Of a DNA stretch of 64,000 bases, positions 48,125 to 60,169 are shown in pieces; the stretch's first letter is position 1, and each line of letters begins with the position of its first letter. The position numbers were made by a program, and so were the translations under genes. The DNA comes from Lactarius indigo (lineage: Eukaryota; Basidiomycota; Agaricomycetes; Russulales; Russulaceae). The DNA lies in the NCBI GenBank assembly GCA_025766275.1, contig JAFKAC010000156.1, positions 42,567-106,566 on the forward strand, in the 5' to 3' direction. The notes under the pieces were generated by a model. The model did no database searches and was not told the DNA's origin. It worked only from the letters and a program-made list of their open reading frames with translations.

Positions 48125-49788
48125 ATGCCTAACCTACCTACCACTGCTCCGTGGGACGCCTCCGGACTACGAAGTCGGGTCAACGTTTTTGGCCCCGGTA
48201 TCGTTGGCCTCTTCGTTCAAGGAATCGAAACTGGCATGGTTTTCTCTCAGCTCGCGACATGGCTGTTTCTTCCAGGGCGTACCGAACATCGCTTCGTCAC
48301 CGTCCTGACCATATTCATAACTACAATTGGATTGTGGGCACTTTGGTCACTTTTTTACGCCCGTTTGACCTTTTTCTCATCGTTGCAAAGCGTAGAAACG
48401 GCCGTATACTTCTTCTCCATTTGGCGAATCTACGTTAAGAACTTCGGGGAACCAGTGCGTGGAATTGTCCCTGCCGGATCGTGTAACATTCTGACCATAT
48501 AAACCCTAGTTAGTCTCAAGTTGGACCGAAAGAGTCCACATGATTTTTGTTTGTTACCCCTCACGAGTCATTATCGACCTCATACGAACGTCACCTTCAG
48601 ACAGTGCTCATATCCATCCCCGTTCAATCGCTGCTAATCTGGCGCTGTTATTACGTGCGTTTTCCCTCCATCCCACGGTTCTCTTCTTGATGACCTACAC
48701 GGACCAGATCCTGGAAAGGAACGTGTATTTGATTGTTAGTTTGACGGCCGTAGCGGGATGAGAATGATGCACTGAATTAGGTTTTCAACGTAGATACCAC
48801 TTCTTTTGCTTCTGCTGGGTTCGGTTGGGCTGGCCATTTTCGATACTCTCGAGCTGTTTATACCCAGGTTCGGTGGGGGCCAGCCGAGCCGCACACCCGT
48901 GTTCTGGTCTTGTGAGAAAATGGCCTCTTCCTCTTCTCATGACCCTTTCTGACATGACCCTCAGTTCTCTTATATAGCGCATTCTCTTCGAGTGAGATGA
49001 ATCTTCGTCCAGGAAATATTTCGAAGCACCTGATACACCCCTCTTAGTCTTGGACATCATTCTTAGTAGCATCTGTGAGCCTCGCGCATTTGGTTCCTGG
49101 GAAAGTGGCCCTTCATGACTTATTCGGGCGAACGTTCAGTGTTCTATTACCTTACTCAGTCGAGGAAGCGGATATATGTAGACCACGCGGTCCAGGTGCG
49201 TGTTGCGATACCCGTGTCAGCGGTATCCCCAGTGTGGCTCAAGGGGTTTTTTTTTTGCTAAGTGGATCTCTCGTCACATTGTTATCGTGTGGCAATCGGT
49301 TATCCCGCCAACTGTTTGCACCCTTGGTATTTCTATATTATACGGCGTATCGCGCCACCTGTATCCGGTGCGTTCCTTTGTGCTCTTCCTTTTGTTGTGG
49401 TGTGTCAGATCAGCGCGACTGACCGGTGCACCACCGACACCCAGGGACCTGGGTTGATGTGGTACCCAACTCTCCAGGCGGTGATCGGGAAGCTTTATGT
49501 TCTTTCACACTTTTACAACATGTACGTTGTACCTCCTCTGGCTCCAATCATGTTTTACCACCTTGTTGCCGGTTTCGCAGCAATTCTCGTACGCAGTTTG
49601 TTGGTGAACAAGAGCAACCATCGACGTACGTTTCGGCGCTCACAGTGCCAGCGCTCCATGGGATAAGCACCACACACAACGCCCCTGAAGGGCACTCACT
49701 GGGACTCTACTCCGATTCCTTTGAACGTGAAAACGGTGCGCAGCCATACAGCATCAGCATTGCAGGCATACATACTAATGTACAGTAG
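48125..49788 (+). CDS. DUF6534-like membrane protein, copy 2
   Basis: Starts MPNLPTTAPWDASGLRS at 48125, then GPGIVGLFVQGIETGMVFSQ. Exon order matches copy 1: FVETAVYFFSIWRIYVKNFG, SSWTERVHMIF, TVLISIPVQSLLIWRCYY, ILERNVYLI, IPLLLLLLGSVGLAIFDTLE, then SSSRKYFEAPDTPLLVLDII, a block near the R-K-R-I/V-Y motif, and WISRHIVIVWQSVIPPTVCT. The last exons give WYPTLQAVIGKLYVLSHFYN, then NSRTQFVGEQEQPST and a soluble tail to TNVQ. Joining the GKLY exon to the tail requires acceptor CGCAG at about 49580, which leaves the frame open to 49788. About seven membrane spans. Function unknown. Confidence 0.65.
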
Positions 49789-51767
49789 GTTTAGAGGGTC
49801 GAAAAGGTATTATGGCTCAGAATTAGAAACTACAGTGCACCCGTACCTCTGGTAGTGTCGAATCTACGAACGGACGGCTTTAACGTCACCGCCTTAACAT
49901 GGGGGTATGAGGTTTTGCCTCTCCGACTCCCATTACAGGTCCGGCTGTGTTCTTATTGTCGGAAGTCGGTCATAGAAAGTACTGGCACCGGAAGTTTAAT
50001 ACACAATTGTTTCTCTAAATATTCAGCCCCGGAACGAGTACCAAGTGTCTTCAAGTTGATGATTAGAAACACGGATGACTTTGTGTATTCCGGATCTTCC
50101 CCAAACTATCAAGCAACCTATACACGGTTGTGAGTGCCTATTCTATCCCAACAGATCTGTGCGGATCACTAGGATCTGAGGCCTGAGGGTCTGTGTTTTT
50201 ACTTTTCACTCCTCCCTTCTCTTCCTTGTCGCACTGTAGTCGAAAATCTCAACGGATTTTAACAAGAATTTTAATTTCTTGTCATGACCTCATATCTATA
50301 GATCCTACTACACCTACTATATTTTTTTGGGCCAAGGACCACGGAAAGAGGACGATCTGAGGCTATTTTAAAATTTGCGTCTGAACAACCACTGGCATTT
50401 GCATCCACCTGACACCGCTAATCAGTGGTTCTGGTCTGCGATAATCGGACTAGAAGGTGAGTACCGCAGGACCGGTGAGTACCAGTAAGTCGGAAAGCCC
50501 TCGGTCTGTCCTTGCTCCTTGGGTTTTGGGTCTGTCAAACGAGCTAACTCCACTCGAAGGAGCAGACTTGGCGCCAGCACATTCTTGTCGCCCAAGGAAT
50601 CGCCCCTTTGATGACAGCGATCAAGACGCTGCCGCCTTTCTGGAGACCCAGGTTCTGCTCTTTCATGTGTGGTAGTATGGGGTACGAGTGTAATTATATC
50701 ATTCCGAAATCGCGAAACCCAGCAACTAAGTCCGAGCCGATTCTACGACCAGTGTTCGTATGACATCTCACGCTCAGAAGTCGACGATGTCAAATAAAAA
50801 TGGTTATTATATAATAGATTTAAACAATGCACTTATAAGCTTTTATTTTTGCCTATACCACAAAATAAATAAGATTATTAATCCCAATCACGAAGAATCG
50901 AAGATACTGGAACAGATTTGAGATATGAGATGTTTTTGATCATTTTTTTCCGGCGTTTTCAAAAGTGTATTTCAACAAAAAAAAAACAAGCAAGTAAGCC
51001 TCGGGCATTCAGACTTCTACTAATGGGAGTTCCCGAAACCCCGCCTACCCACCTTGTTTTGGAAAAGCACTCCATCGATCTACTTCAGGTTGTAGATCTG
51101 AACACGGCTGTGACTTGTTCGTCCCCTTTTGACGCCTTGTGATGCGAAAATATCTGGACTAGCGTTCAAGGTCTTTAAGACGATGCGGTCTTCAAGTTGT
51201 ACAATTTTCTCTGAATTGCTCAGCACCCCAGAACAAATCTGTGATTTTGATACGTCAACTTCAATGGACCCGGTTACCTTTGCAATCCCACCTTGGGGCC
51301 ACAAATTTCCGTGGTCTTGTGTCAGCCTAAAGTTGGCCGCGGCCTCATACCTCATGTGCTTTCGGACGAATCGACACTCTCCAGCGGTTCCTACTTGCTG
51401 GCGTGTCAACGGCGTTATCCTCTTGCCTACGTCGGGAAAAACAGCTGGAGCTTCTTAGATATAGGATCCGTGACAAATTGACAATGGTAGCCCATCGGAG
51501 GTCGAGTCTCTGTTGAAATCGAAGTGCCGACATACCGCGTTGCGGGTATTGTTTACCATGTCAACATGTCAAGTCCGAGGCTCGAAGTTTCAAGAAATAA
51601 GATTGCACTTGCCAGTGCCTACAGTGATTGGTACCAGAAGTAGTCACGTCAATCCGGATTCTTGTCTAATGTCACTGGATTTCTAATAGCTTTGTTCTCT
51701 TATAAAATGCTACCAACCACTAGTCACTAGTCACCCCTCGACCGTTCTCTTTACACAATCAGTCCGT
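49789..51767. other. spacer with an A/T-rich block
   Basis: 50790-50990 is strongly A/T-rich (ATTATATAATAGATTTAAAC and similar), unlike the rest of the window. It could be a decayed repeat or a matrix-type region. Frames at 51080-51533 on both strands have no domain. The last 100 bases before 51768 are the presumed decarboxylase promoter. No gene. Confidence 0.4.
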
Positions 51768-54700
51768 ATGGAGTCAAAACCACGCATTCACCCATCAACA
51801 TCTCCTATTTCCGTAGCCAAATGGCTTCCCTGTCTCAGCTCGGTTTTCCCATTGAGGGATCGTCATGACACTGCGACTCTGAGATCACGCCCAGCTCACA
51901 GCTCGCTGAGAGATGCTCACAATGCGGCCTGCGCTTGGTTTTTGGGCCCCAAGGCTGAGAACGCCAACTTCTTCACGACGTCTGTGGAAACTATTTTGAA
52001 TGATGTCATACAGTGCAGGAGAAACTTCGCCCCAGAAGATAAGGTTTGTATTCGTCTTCTCGATGATAGGCGGCGACCTTATACTCTTGTAGGATTTCGT
52101 CGGCACGGAGGCTACCTCCTCACCCGCTTTCACGAAGAGTATGTCCAAACTGAGGACCTCTGTCACTCTCCTTTCTATGCTACTCCCCCAGCACTGTGTC
52201 CCTTTCTATTCGCCCCGGTACATGGCTCACATGGCGGCTGATGTTTCCATGCCTGCTACCCTTGGATACCTTATGGGACTCATGTACAATCCTAACAATG
52301 TCGGCGCCGAGGGTGGTCCTATTACCCACGCCATTGAACACGAAGTAGGGCAACAACTCTGCAACATGCTGGGGTTTCATACTCAGCTAGATGACAAACC
52401 ACAACAAGGCCGTCCGACAGCATGGGGACATATCACCTGTGATGGCTCTGTTGCGAACTTCGAATCGATGTGGTGAGATTTTCAAATTGTTGGTAGCGAT
52501 ACCTCATTGATTGCTGATGTGCCCCTACACCAGGGTTGGTGAGCGTTATCGTTCCGTATCTCCGATTGCCTTAGATTCACTTGCACACAGCTCGAAACCT
52601 GAAATTTTATCCACTAGCCCTGAAGAGAGCAGTCGACAATGAGCCGTTCCTTGCGCATGTTGCTGCACATTTTAGGATTAGGCTTTGCACGGGAAAAGAA
52701 AAGGTTTTAGCGGAGTGTGACACTTGGGAACTTCTCAACTTGGCTCCGGACGAGGCAGTCTCTCTCACAGCTCGCATCTCCGAAACATTTGGGCTTTCCA
52801 CGCCAGCCTTGCAAGCCGTGTTGAGCAATTATCTCATTCAAACCACGGGAAAGGACGATCTCGAGAAATATTTCGGGGTTGAGCAGGCGCCACAGTACTT
52901 GTGCCCCAGAACTATGCATTACTCGTGGGCGAAAGGTACAGGTAAGTTATGTGCCCCGGCTTTCAGGCTGATGGAGACGAAAACTCACCCAGCTTTGGAA
53001 GCAATCACTGGAATAGGATCGACAAACATCGTACGCATCCCCATCGACGAACAAGCGCGAATAGATTGTCAAGCCCTAGATACCCTCCTCGCAGAATGCG
53101 TAAAGCATCGCCGGGCAGTATACGCGGTTGTCGTGATTATGGGCACTACGGAGCATGGTTCTGTTGACCCTCTCTCCGAAATCCTGGCTTTACGGCGGAA
53201 GTACCAAGAGTGCGGGTTGTCGTTCTTAATACACGCAGACGCAGCCTGGGGAGGTTACTTTACGTCGATGCTTGTACCAAATCCCGACCTCACAGGCTTC
53301 GAAAGTCACCGAGACGACCCAACGTTGTTTGTCAACGCACACACCGTAAACGAGTTACGGCATCTACGTTACGCAGACACCGTCACTCTCGACCCTCACA
53401 AGAGTGGTTATGCACCGTTTCCCGCAGGTTCCCTATGTTACCAGGACGGTCGGCTGAGGTACATGGTCACTTGGAACAGTCCTGTCATAGGTTTTGAGGA
53501 CGAGACTCTAAAGATGGGTGTTTATGGTATCGAGGGAAGGTATGTCCCAGTGCCATACGGCACACCTCGGTTGCTGAGTGCCAATGTTTCATTTTCGTCA
53601 GCAAGCCAGGTGCAGCACCTGTAGCTGCGTGGCTTGGTCATGAAGTCATCGGTCTTCACAGCAGTGGCTTCGGCTACCTTCTAGGACAATCTGTTTTCGC
53701 ATCCACGAAGGTAAAGTCCCGTAACCTCGGTCTACTAATATCGCCATATTTACAAGAAAGTTCTCATCACAAGATGTACGGCCACTGGGCGACGATGTCG
53801 CTCGACCACCCGAATCTCCTAGTCGTCCCCTTCCGAATGTTGCCGAGTGAAATAGGGCCAGACGCATCTGCAGAAAATGTAGAAGCGGAGCGTCGTTACA
53901 TACGGGACGTTCTCCTCAGGCGCACCCAGGAGGAGCTTGCCAGCGACCCCAGAGCATGTGGCCTCATGCGTCAAATGGGTTCGGACCTCGTGGTCAACGC
54001 CTTTGCATGCAACTTCCGTGTTGACGGCGTCGTTAATAAAGACATCTCGGAAGCAAACTACCTTAATTCCCGCATTTACAACAGACTTTCGTTCAAATCT
54101 ATGTCCGAAAAACTCAATGATCAGAAAGTCATCATCATGTCAAGCATACTGTCACAAGAAGAATACGGAACATGCCTCACAAAGTTCAAGCAACGCATCG
54201 GCCTTTGTGGGCAAGAAGACCTCTTCTTCCTTGTGAATGTCTCCATGTCCCCGTTTACTGCCAACTTCGCCCATGTCCTTGCCAATGCATTTCGCGAGAC
54301 TGCAGAGGAAGAAGTCAAGGTGTGATGTAGTTCGTGTAACAGCGATCTTTGGAGTGACCTAATTTTCGCGCGATCAGATTTCTGTAGAACGTAACCGACT
54401 CGTACCTGCTCGAAGAGCGTTCGTTCTGCAAGGAAGTGGCCCGATCTACTTGGTCCACATGCCCTATCTTGGTGCAGCAAGTCAGCGTCAACAATGCATC
54501 CTAAATGGGGAATTATCGGGTGTTGGTTTCAAGGCTTATAATGAAGCGAAGAGAGCAGACCCTACGGCTACTTATGTGGCATGCACGTTGAAAGGGGAGG
54601 ATCTTTCCGCCATTATAAAGCGGAAGTCCCTCAAGTGTACGATTTCCAAACTGACAGCCAAGGGGTACGTCGTTCATCACTGTGGCTGCGGGCGTTGCTG

Positions 54701-55496
54701 ATGTGACACCTGTAGGATAAGCGCTATCTCAGAGGAGCAGATTACAAATATCACCGTACTCAAATATCGACCACTGAGTTCTCGCTATCTCGATCCAACC
54801 TACCCATCAAAAATGCACTTTTACCTTTACGGTACAGCACGAGAAATGCATATCGATCATGTGCTCCTTCGGGTCCCAAATGCTCAGCTGTCTGCAGGTG
54901 AAGTAGTCGTTGAACTTCTGCCAGTGGAGGGAGACAGATCCGTGTTTGCTGCTGGGCTACAAGGTGGTCTCATCGCGGTAGCAGATGCTATCCCGGAATT
55001 CCTAATGCAGCCACTTAACGCAAACAGTCTCAGGTCCTTCTTCCATCCTGGAGCGAAGCTCGCTGTCTCTATTTACCATGATCATAACGCTACTCAATCC
55101 CAAGGTCCCGGCCTTTGTGATCAACTTGGAGACCCCATCACACGTGGCACAATCACCCTTACTGACCATACTTTTGCTGATGCGTACATGATCAATGTCG
55201 GTACTCCCATTGTCGTGCCGCAAGCGCCGAAGACGAGCCTTGCAATCCCTGAAGCCACACCGTCCTCGCAGGACCACCCACTTTTCCTTGGCTACGGGCC
55301 AGGAGGGAAAAGAGAACAGCCTTCATCCCTAGAAACAGCGAAGATTTGGCGAAATATGTGGAATGAAGCGGTTCTGTCGTCGAACACCGAATCAAGTACA
55401 AGTTCGCCCTGGTCCACGCCGTCAGACACAGAGACGAGCGATTACTATTTCCCGAGTCTCGCACAGCTCGGACAATTTCCCTCTTTTCATGGCTAG
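51768..55496 (+). CDS. PLP-dependent aromatic amino acid decarboxylase, non-canonical type
   Basis: Group II decarboxylase that makes an amine (tyramine, tryptamine or similar) from an aromatic amino acid. Nine exons, traced in full, give 1090 aa: 51768-52043, 52093-52472, 52534-52538, 52591-52941, 53002-53539, 53602-53710, 53774-54319, 54378-54664 and 54716-55496. Motifs: YNPNNVGAEGGPITHAIEHE, HITCDGSVANFESMW, CPRTMHYSWAKGT, IHADAAWGGYF and the PLP lysine in TLDPHKSGYAPFPAG (Lys471). Exon 3 has only 5 nt. The C-terminal 400 residues, with ITVLKYRPLSSRYLDPTYPS and KMHFYLYGTAREMHIDHVLL, are an extra domain as in the calcium-activated non-canonical AAAD described from Psilocybe cubensis. Substrate is not decided by sequence. 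It lies between DUF6534-like copies 2 and 3. Confidence 0.87.
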
Positions 55497-56654
55497 TGCA
55501 TCCTCCGATGGTTTCGCCTTGCTGTACTTCCAACAATTCGTGACACTTGCCGCCAGGTGACAAACTGACGACCGTTTCCGGTGCCTTGTAATATGAAATA
55601 TTATTGATAACGCGTTCTCTCTCGCAAGTTCATGTGGCCATTGCTGAACGCCTGCTAACTCTGAATTCGTCTTGTGTTTGTTGTAGTCTGATATCATGGT
55701 GGAGGGGCGTCGTGACACCCACTGGTAAATATCGGGTACATCCACCCCTTACCTTACAGTCTCGGTATTCACACTCGTTGTTTTCACATTCCGTTTTGAT
55801 TCGGGGTTACAGTAATCTTATCTTCACACCGCAGTGACCTGTACGTCACAGATTAGGCTGTTCAAGTTCAAGTTATTGCCAAGTACCTATTAAGTACTGT
55901 AGTCCCTGGTGCACTGGCATACCGACTCCTAGTCTCCTATATCAGGTGCATGTGCCTATTAGGGCTACAGTCCTGATTGTTTCACAACTGCACGATCCGA
56001 GAGCAAGTTGGCCTTGCGGGCTGTTTGTCACAGCCTGGCACAGATAGGTTGAGATAGCCTTGTAATTTGTCAGATAATACCGCCGATGTACTGACAACTT
56101 GAAAGGCTTTTCCCAACCTGACTTTGTGAGGTTTCCTAGGAGTATAAGAGCTGAGGGAGAGGCCTGAGGAAAAACTCAGAAACAGCGCCAAACTGAACTT
56201 GCAATTGTGTTCGCCAAAACCAAGGCCAAAATTGTGTTCTAGACCATGGTGCACCATTCGAATTGCTTTGCGAAGGTACCAAAGGCAAGACTAAAGGCGG
56301 GCCCGATTCCAAGGGGGCACGAATCAGAGCCGCCTGCCGTTGTGGGGCAGATTTTGATTTAGAGTACCAACGGGCAGTGGCCAGGACAGCGGCACCGCCT
56401 TGGTCTTGGCCTTGGTTTTTCTAGGTTCAACTCTTCCCGTTCGAATTGGACCTGTTTTATCACATCACACGGTATCCCCATTGGGCCGTGGCGCTTTCTC
56501 AGGTTCGTCACTACGTTTATGACACTAATTTGTCTGACACTCCGTAACGTCCTCTTCATATATACTGTATATCACATCGGTGTTTGTGGCGTGGTGTGAA
56601 CCACGCATCGCTTTCTCCCTCCCTTGTACGTTCGAACGGGTGTCCCGTAAGATT
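55497..56654. other. spacer and 5' flank of DUF6534-like copy 3
   Basis: 55500-56250 has no gene. 56380-56540 belongs to the duplicated upstream flank (see copies 2 and 4), ending in the CACTAATTTGTCTGAC word shared with copy 4. Confidence 0.45.
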
Positions 56655-58358
56655 ATGGCCGTCATGCCTGACCAGCCGACCACCGCGCTGTGGGACGCCT
56701 CTAAATCGCAAAGTTGGGCCAACGTTCTCAGCCCTGGTATCGTTGGCCTCTTCATTCAAGGAATTGAAACTGGCATGGTTATCTCTCAACTCGCGACATG
56801 GATGTCTCTTCCAGGGCGTACCGAAAAGCGTTTCATCACCGCTCTGACCGTATTCATAACAACAATTGGACTGTGGGCACTTCTGTCATTTCTCGTTTAT
56901 TCTTTCCCCTCATCGTTTTCAAAGCATACAAACAACCATATACTTCCTCTCCACTTGGCGAATCTACGTAGAGCACTATGGGGAACCGGTACGTAGAATT
57001 GTCACCGCTTTCTTGTTTACCTCTGTAACATTCCGACTCCACATAAACCTTAGGTAATCCCGACTTGGACTGAAAGGATCCACATATTTCTTGTTTGTTG
57101 CCCTTCATAAGGGGTCCGAGTCATTGGTCTCATACCAATGTCGTCTTCAGACAATGCTCGTATCAACTCCCGTCCAGTCGTTGTTGCTTTGGCGCTGTTA
57201 TTATGTGGGCTTTCCTACCATCCTATGGTTCTCTTGACGACCTACACCAACCAGATCCTGAAAAGGAACGTATATATCATTGTCAGTTCGACAGCCGTAG
57301 CGAGATAAAAATGATGCGCTGAATCGGGTTTCCAACCCAGATGCCGCTTATTTTACTTCTGCTGGGCACGGTCGCGCTAGGCATTTTCGACACTATTTGG
57401 TTGCTCATGCGCACGTACGGTTGGGGGCGTTCGAGCCACTCGCATCCGTTCTGGTCTCGTGAGAGAGTAGCCACTTCCTCCATATACACTTTTCTAACAC
57501 GACCCTCAGTTCTCATGTACAGTGCTTCTTCTTCAGGTGAGACGATCTTCGTCCAGAAACTATTTCGAAGCACCTAACGCACTCCTCTTAGTCTTGGATA
57601 TCGTTCTCAGTTGCATCCGTGAGCCTTACACATTTGGTTTCTGGGAAGGTGATTCTTCGTCTCTAATTTTGGGCGAACATCCAGTGTTCTTTTATCTCAA
57701 TCAATCGAGGAAGCGGGTATACGCAGATCAAGCTGTCCAGGTGCGTGTCGTAGTTCCTGTGTCGGCAGTGTCCCGTGTATTGCTTAAAGTTTTCCTTTCT
57801 AAGTGGATTTCTCGTCTTATTATTATTGTGTGGCAATCGGCTATCCCACCAACTGTCTGTGTCATTGGTTTTTTCCTAACATACATCTTATCCCATCGTT
57901 TGCATCCGGTGCGTTCCTTTATGGTCTTACTTTTGTCGTGACGTGCTAGACGAACATGGCTGACAGTCGCACCCCCAATATTCAGGGACAGAAGCAAATG
58001 TGGTACCCAACGCTTCACGCGGTGATCGGAAAGCTTTACGTTCTTTCGCACTTCTACAACATGTACGTCGTACTTGCTCCAGTTCCAATTATATTTACCA
58101 CGTTGTCGGTTTCGCAGTAATTCTCTCACGTTTTTCGTTGGTGAGCAAGAGCAACCATCGACGCGCGTGTCCGCGCTTACGGTGCCTGCACTCGATGTGA
58201 CGAGCTCCGCATACAACACCCTCGAAGAGCATACACTGGAACTCTACTCCAATTCCATCGAATGTACAGACGGTGCGCAGTCATCGGCTTCGCGAGCGTA
58301 CTCATATACTAACGTATGTTTATCAGAGCGGTCGGATAGGCATTGTGGTTCGAATTAG
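56655..58358 (+). CDS. DUF6534-like membrane protein, copy 3
   Basis: Starts MAVMPDQPTTALWDASKSQS at 56655 (a second ATG four codons in, at 56664, matches copy 2). Exons in order: SPGIVGLFIQGIETGMVISQ, TIYFLSTWRIYVEHYGEP, TWTERIHIFL, TMLVSTPVQSLLLWRCYY, LKRNVYII, MPLILLLLGTVALGIFDTIW, RSSSRNYFEAPNALLLVLDI, FFYLNQSRKRVYADQAVQ, WISRLIIIVWQSAIPPTVCV and WYPTLHAVIGKLYVLSHFYN. The tail continues NSLTFFVGEQEQPST to a stop at 58356. One acceptor must be TACAG near 57521, not GTGAG as in copy 2, because a base is missing relative to copy 2 there. About seven membrane spans. Close to copies 2 and 4. Confidence 0.65.
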
Positions 58359-60169
58359 CAACTACACCCCTGCCTCTTGGTAACATCTGAATGAAACCTA
58401 CGAACGGACAGCTTAACTTCGCCGTCTAGATGCGGAAGTGTCTTCACCTCTCCCGTTTTCGGTCCTTCTGGGTGGGCTAGGCACTGAGTGGTGGTATTTA
58501 ATTTAACCCTGAGACGGGTACCCAGTTGATGACGGTTTTGAATACCGTACTGACCTTTCCGTAATCCTAAATCCTATGCATGATCGAGATTAGTTCAGGA
58601 TCTAACTTGGGATAGGAATTCGCACCAACCGTTACTGTACTAGGTTATTCTTGAGGAACCAACGTTAATTATTAACCCCGATGCCATCAAGCCCAAAATT
58701 ACGGTTCCCTATACTAATAACTACAACCACACAGTACTATATGGCCACTTCTGCCGGTCATTCGATGACGATGACGAGGCAGTAGACCCCTACATGTCTA
58801 CACGTACACAGCCACTTCATAGAACCACTGCCGCCATCGCAACTCTCGGGCACGCAAGGAGAGGCGACCGTGACCATGGCCACAACGTCACAACACCCGC
58901 TCTCAGGCTCAAACCGGCCCTGACCACCACCACAGTTGGCCTGCAAGATGATGACAATTAGGATCGCAACCATGGCATGGGGTCATCACCCCTACCCTGC
59001 CGCTGTCTCTCCCAAGCTCACAAACCACCCCAGGTATTTCTATACGTCTTCTACACATTAAGTGGCCCGTCATGCCTTGGTAGCTTGTGCCATGAGCGGA
59101 TTTATTCCATCAAGTCGTGGTGGGCCCCAAAGAGTTCGAAAGGAGGGAAATGAAGGTGATATGTGACCAAAAACAAGCGACCAACAAACACATTCGGAAA
59201 CCAAGTCGGAAACTCGACTTTTTTTGTCGCCACATGCGACCTCTTTCTCCCACCTAGTATACAGAACTGTAATTTCGGCATGGTCTTTTTTGGGCTGGAC
59301 GGGGCTCTGATACTATAGAGCTGCGTGATGTTTCCTTTCCACATTCGCAGTGACCTGTGGCGCGTAACTATCGCTACGCGAGGTGTGGGCATTCTCGACA
59401 CGTGGACGTGGAGTACTGCAGCTGTATACGAGAGCCTGGGTCGCAGACAGCCCAGGAATAAGAACACGGCTTAGTTGTTCTCATTGAGATAGGACACAAG
59501 AGGGGCAAGTGGACTGCGGGCATTCACAAGGTAATCCAATTCAGTCGGCTATTTCACGAAGTCTGATTGGTCAGATTTTTGCAGCCGAATTGGATAACAT
59601 TGTAAAGTGCCCAGAGTGATGCATCCCTCTCCGAGAATCAGACGAGCCCGAGTCGGTAATCAGAAGTTCAATTGGTCAGCCAGTCCTCCCAACCTTTCCC
59701 CCAAGTGATGGCAAATTCCACAAACGAAACTGCGGCGTGTCCAGCTCTCGCGGTGCCCTGTGCCAGTGCGGTGCGAGAAAAGAAATCTGCACCTTTCGAA
59801 CGGATTTGCTGGGGCACTATCGTTAATTTTCCAGGTCCAAGGTCTCAATACTACAGTAATCGGAACCGCCTGCTGGCACGCGACACTTTCTGATTTTGAA
59901 CCGGCAGCTAGGACAGCGGATAGATCGGGGCCCCCTGGTTGCTTATAGCTTTCTCCCATTCGGATCGACCCTGTTTTGTGCCCTATTGTACCTCCCTTGG
60001 CACTTGCCCAGGTTCGCTACATTCATGGCACTAATTTGTCTCAGACTCAGCAACTCCACCCGTATCGGGTCTCTTCATAAATATCACAGTTTTGACGACG
60101 TGGTGTATCCCTTGTGCCACCTTTACTTTCTCCCTCCTTTGGGCGTATACGTCCGAACAGGCGTAGGAT
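58359..60169. other. spacer and 5' flank of DUF6534-like copy 4
   Basis: Two minus-strand frames have no clear support. 58758-58973 (71 codons) starts with a hydrophobic MVAILIVIILQANC and has eight Cys; it is unlike hydrophobins in spacing. 59102-59467 (121 codons) is unrecognised. 59880-60060 is the duplicated upstream flank. Confidence 0.4.
59534..59595. repeat. small terminal-inverted-repeat element, copy 2
   Basis: Starts ATCCAATTC and ends GAATTGGAT, a perfect 9-bp inverted repeat, with TCTGATTGGTCAGATTTT inside. In reverse orientation it is similar to 47813-47881. 62 bp, no coding capacity. Confidence 0.5.
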
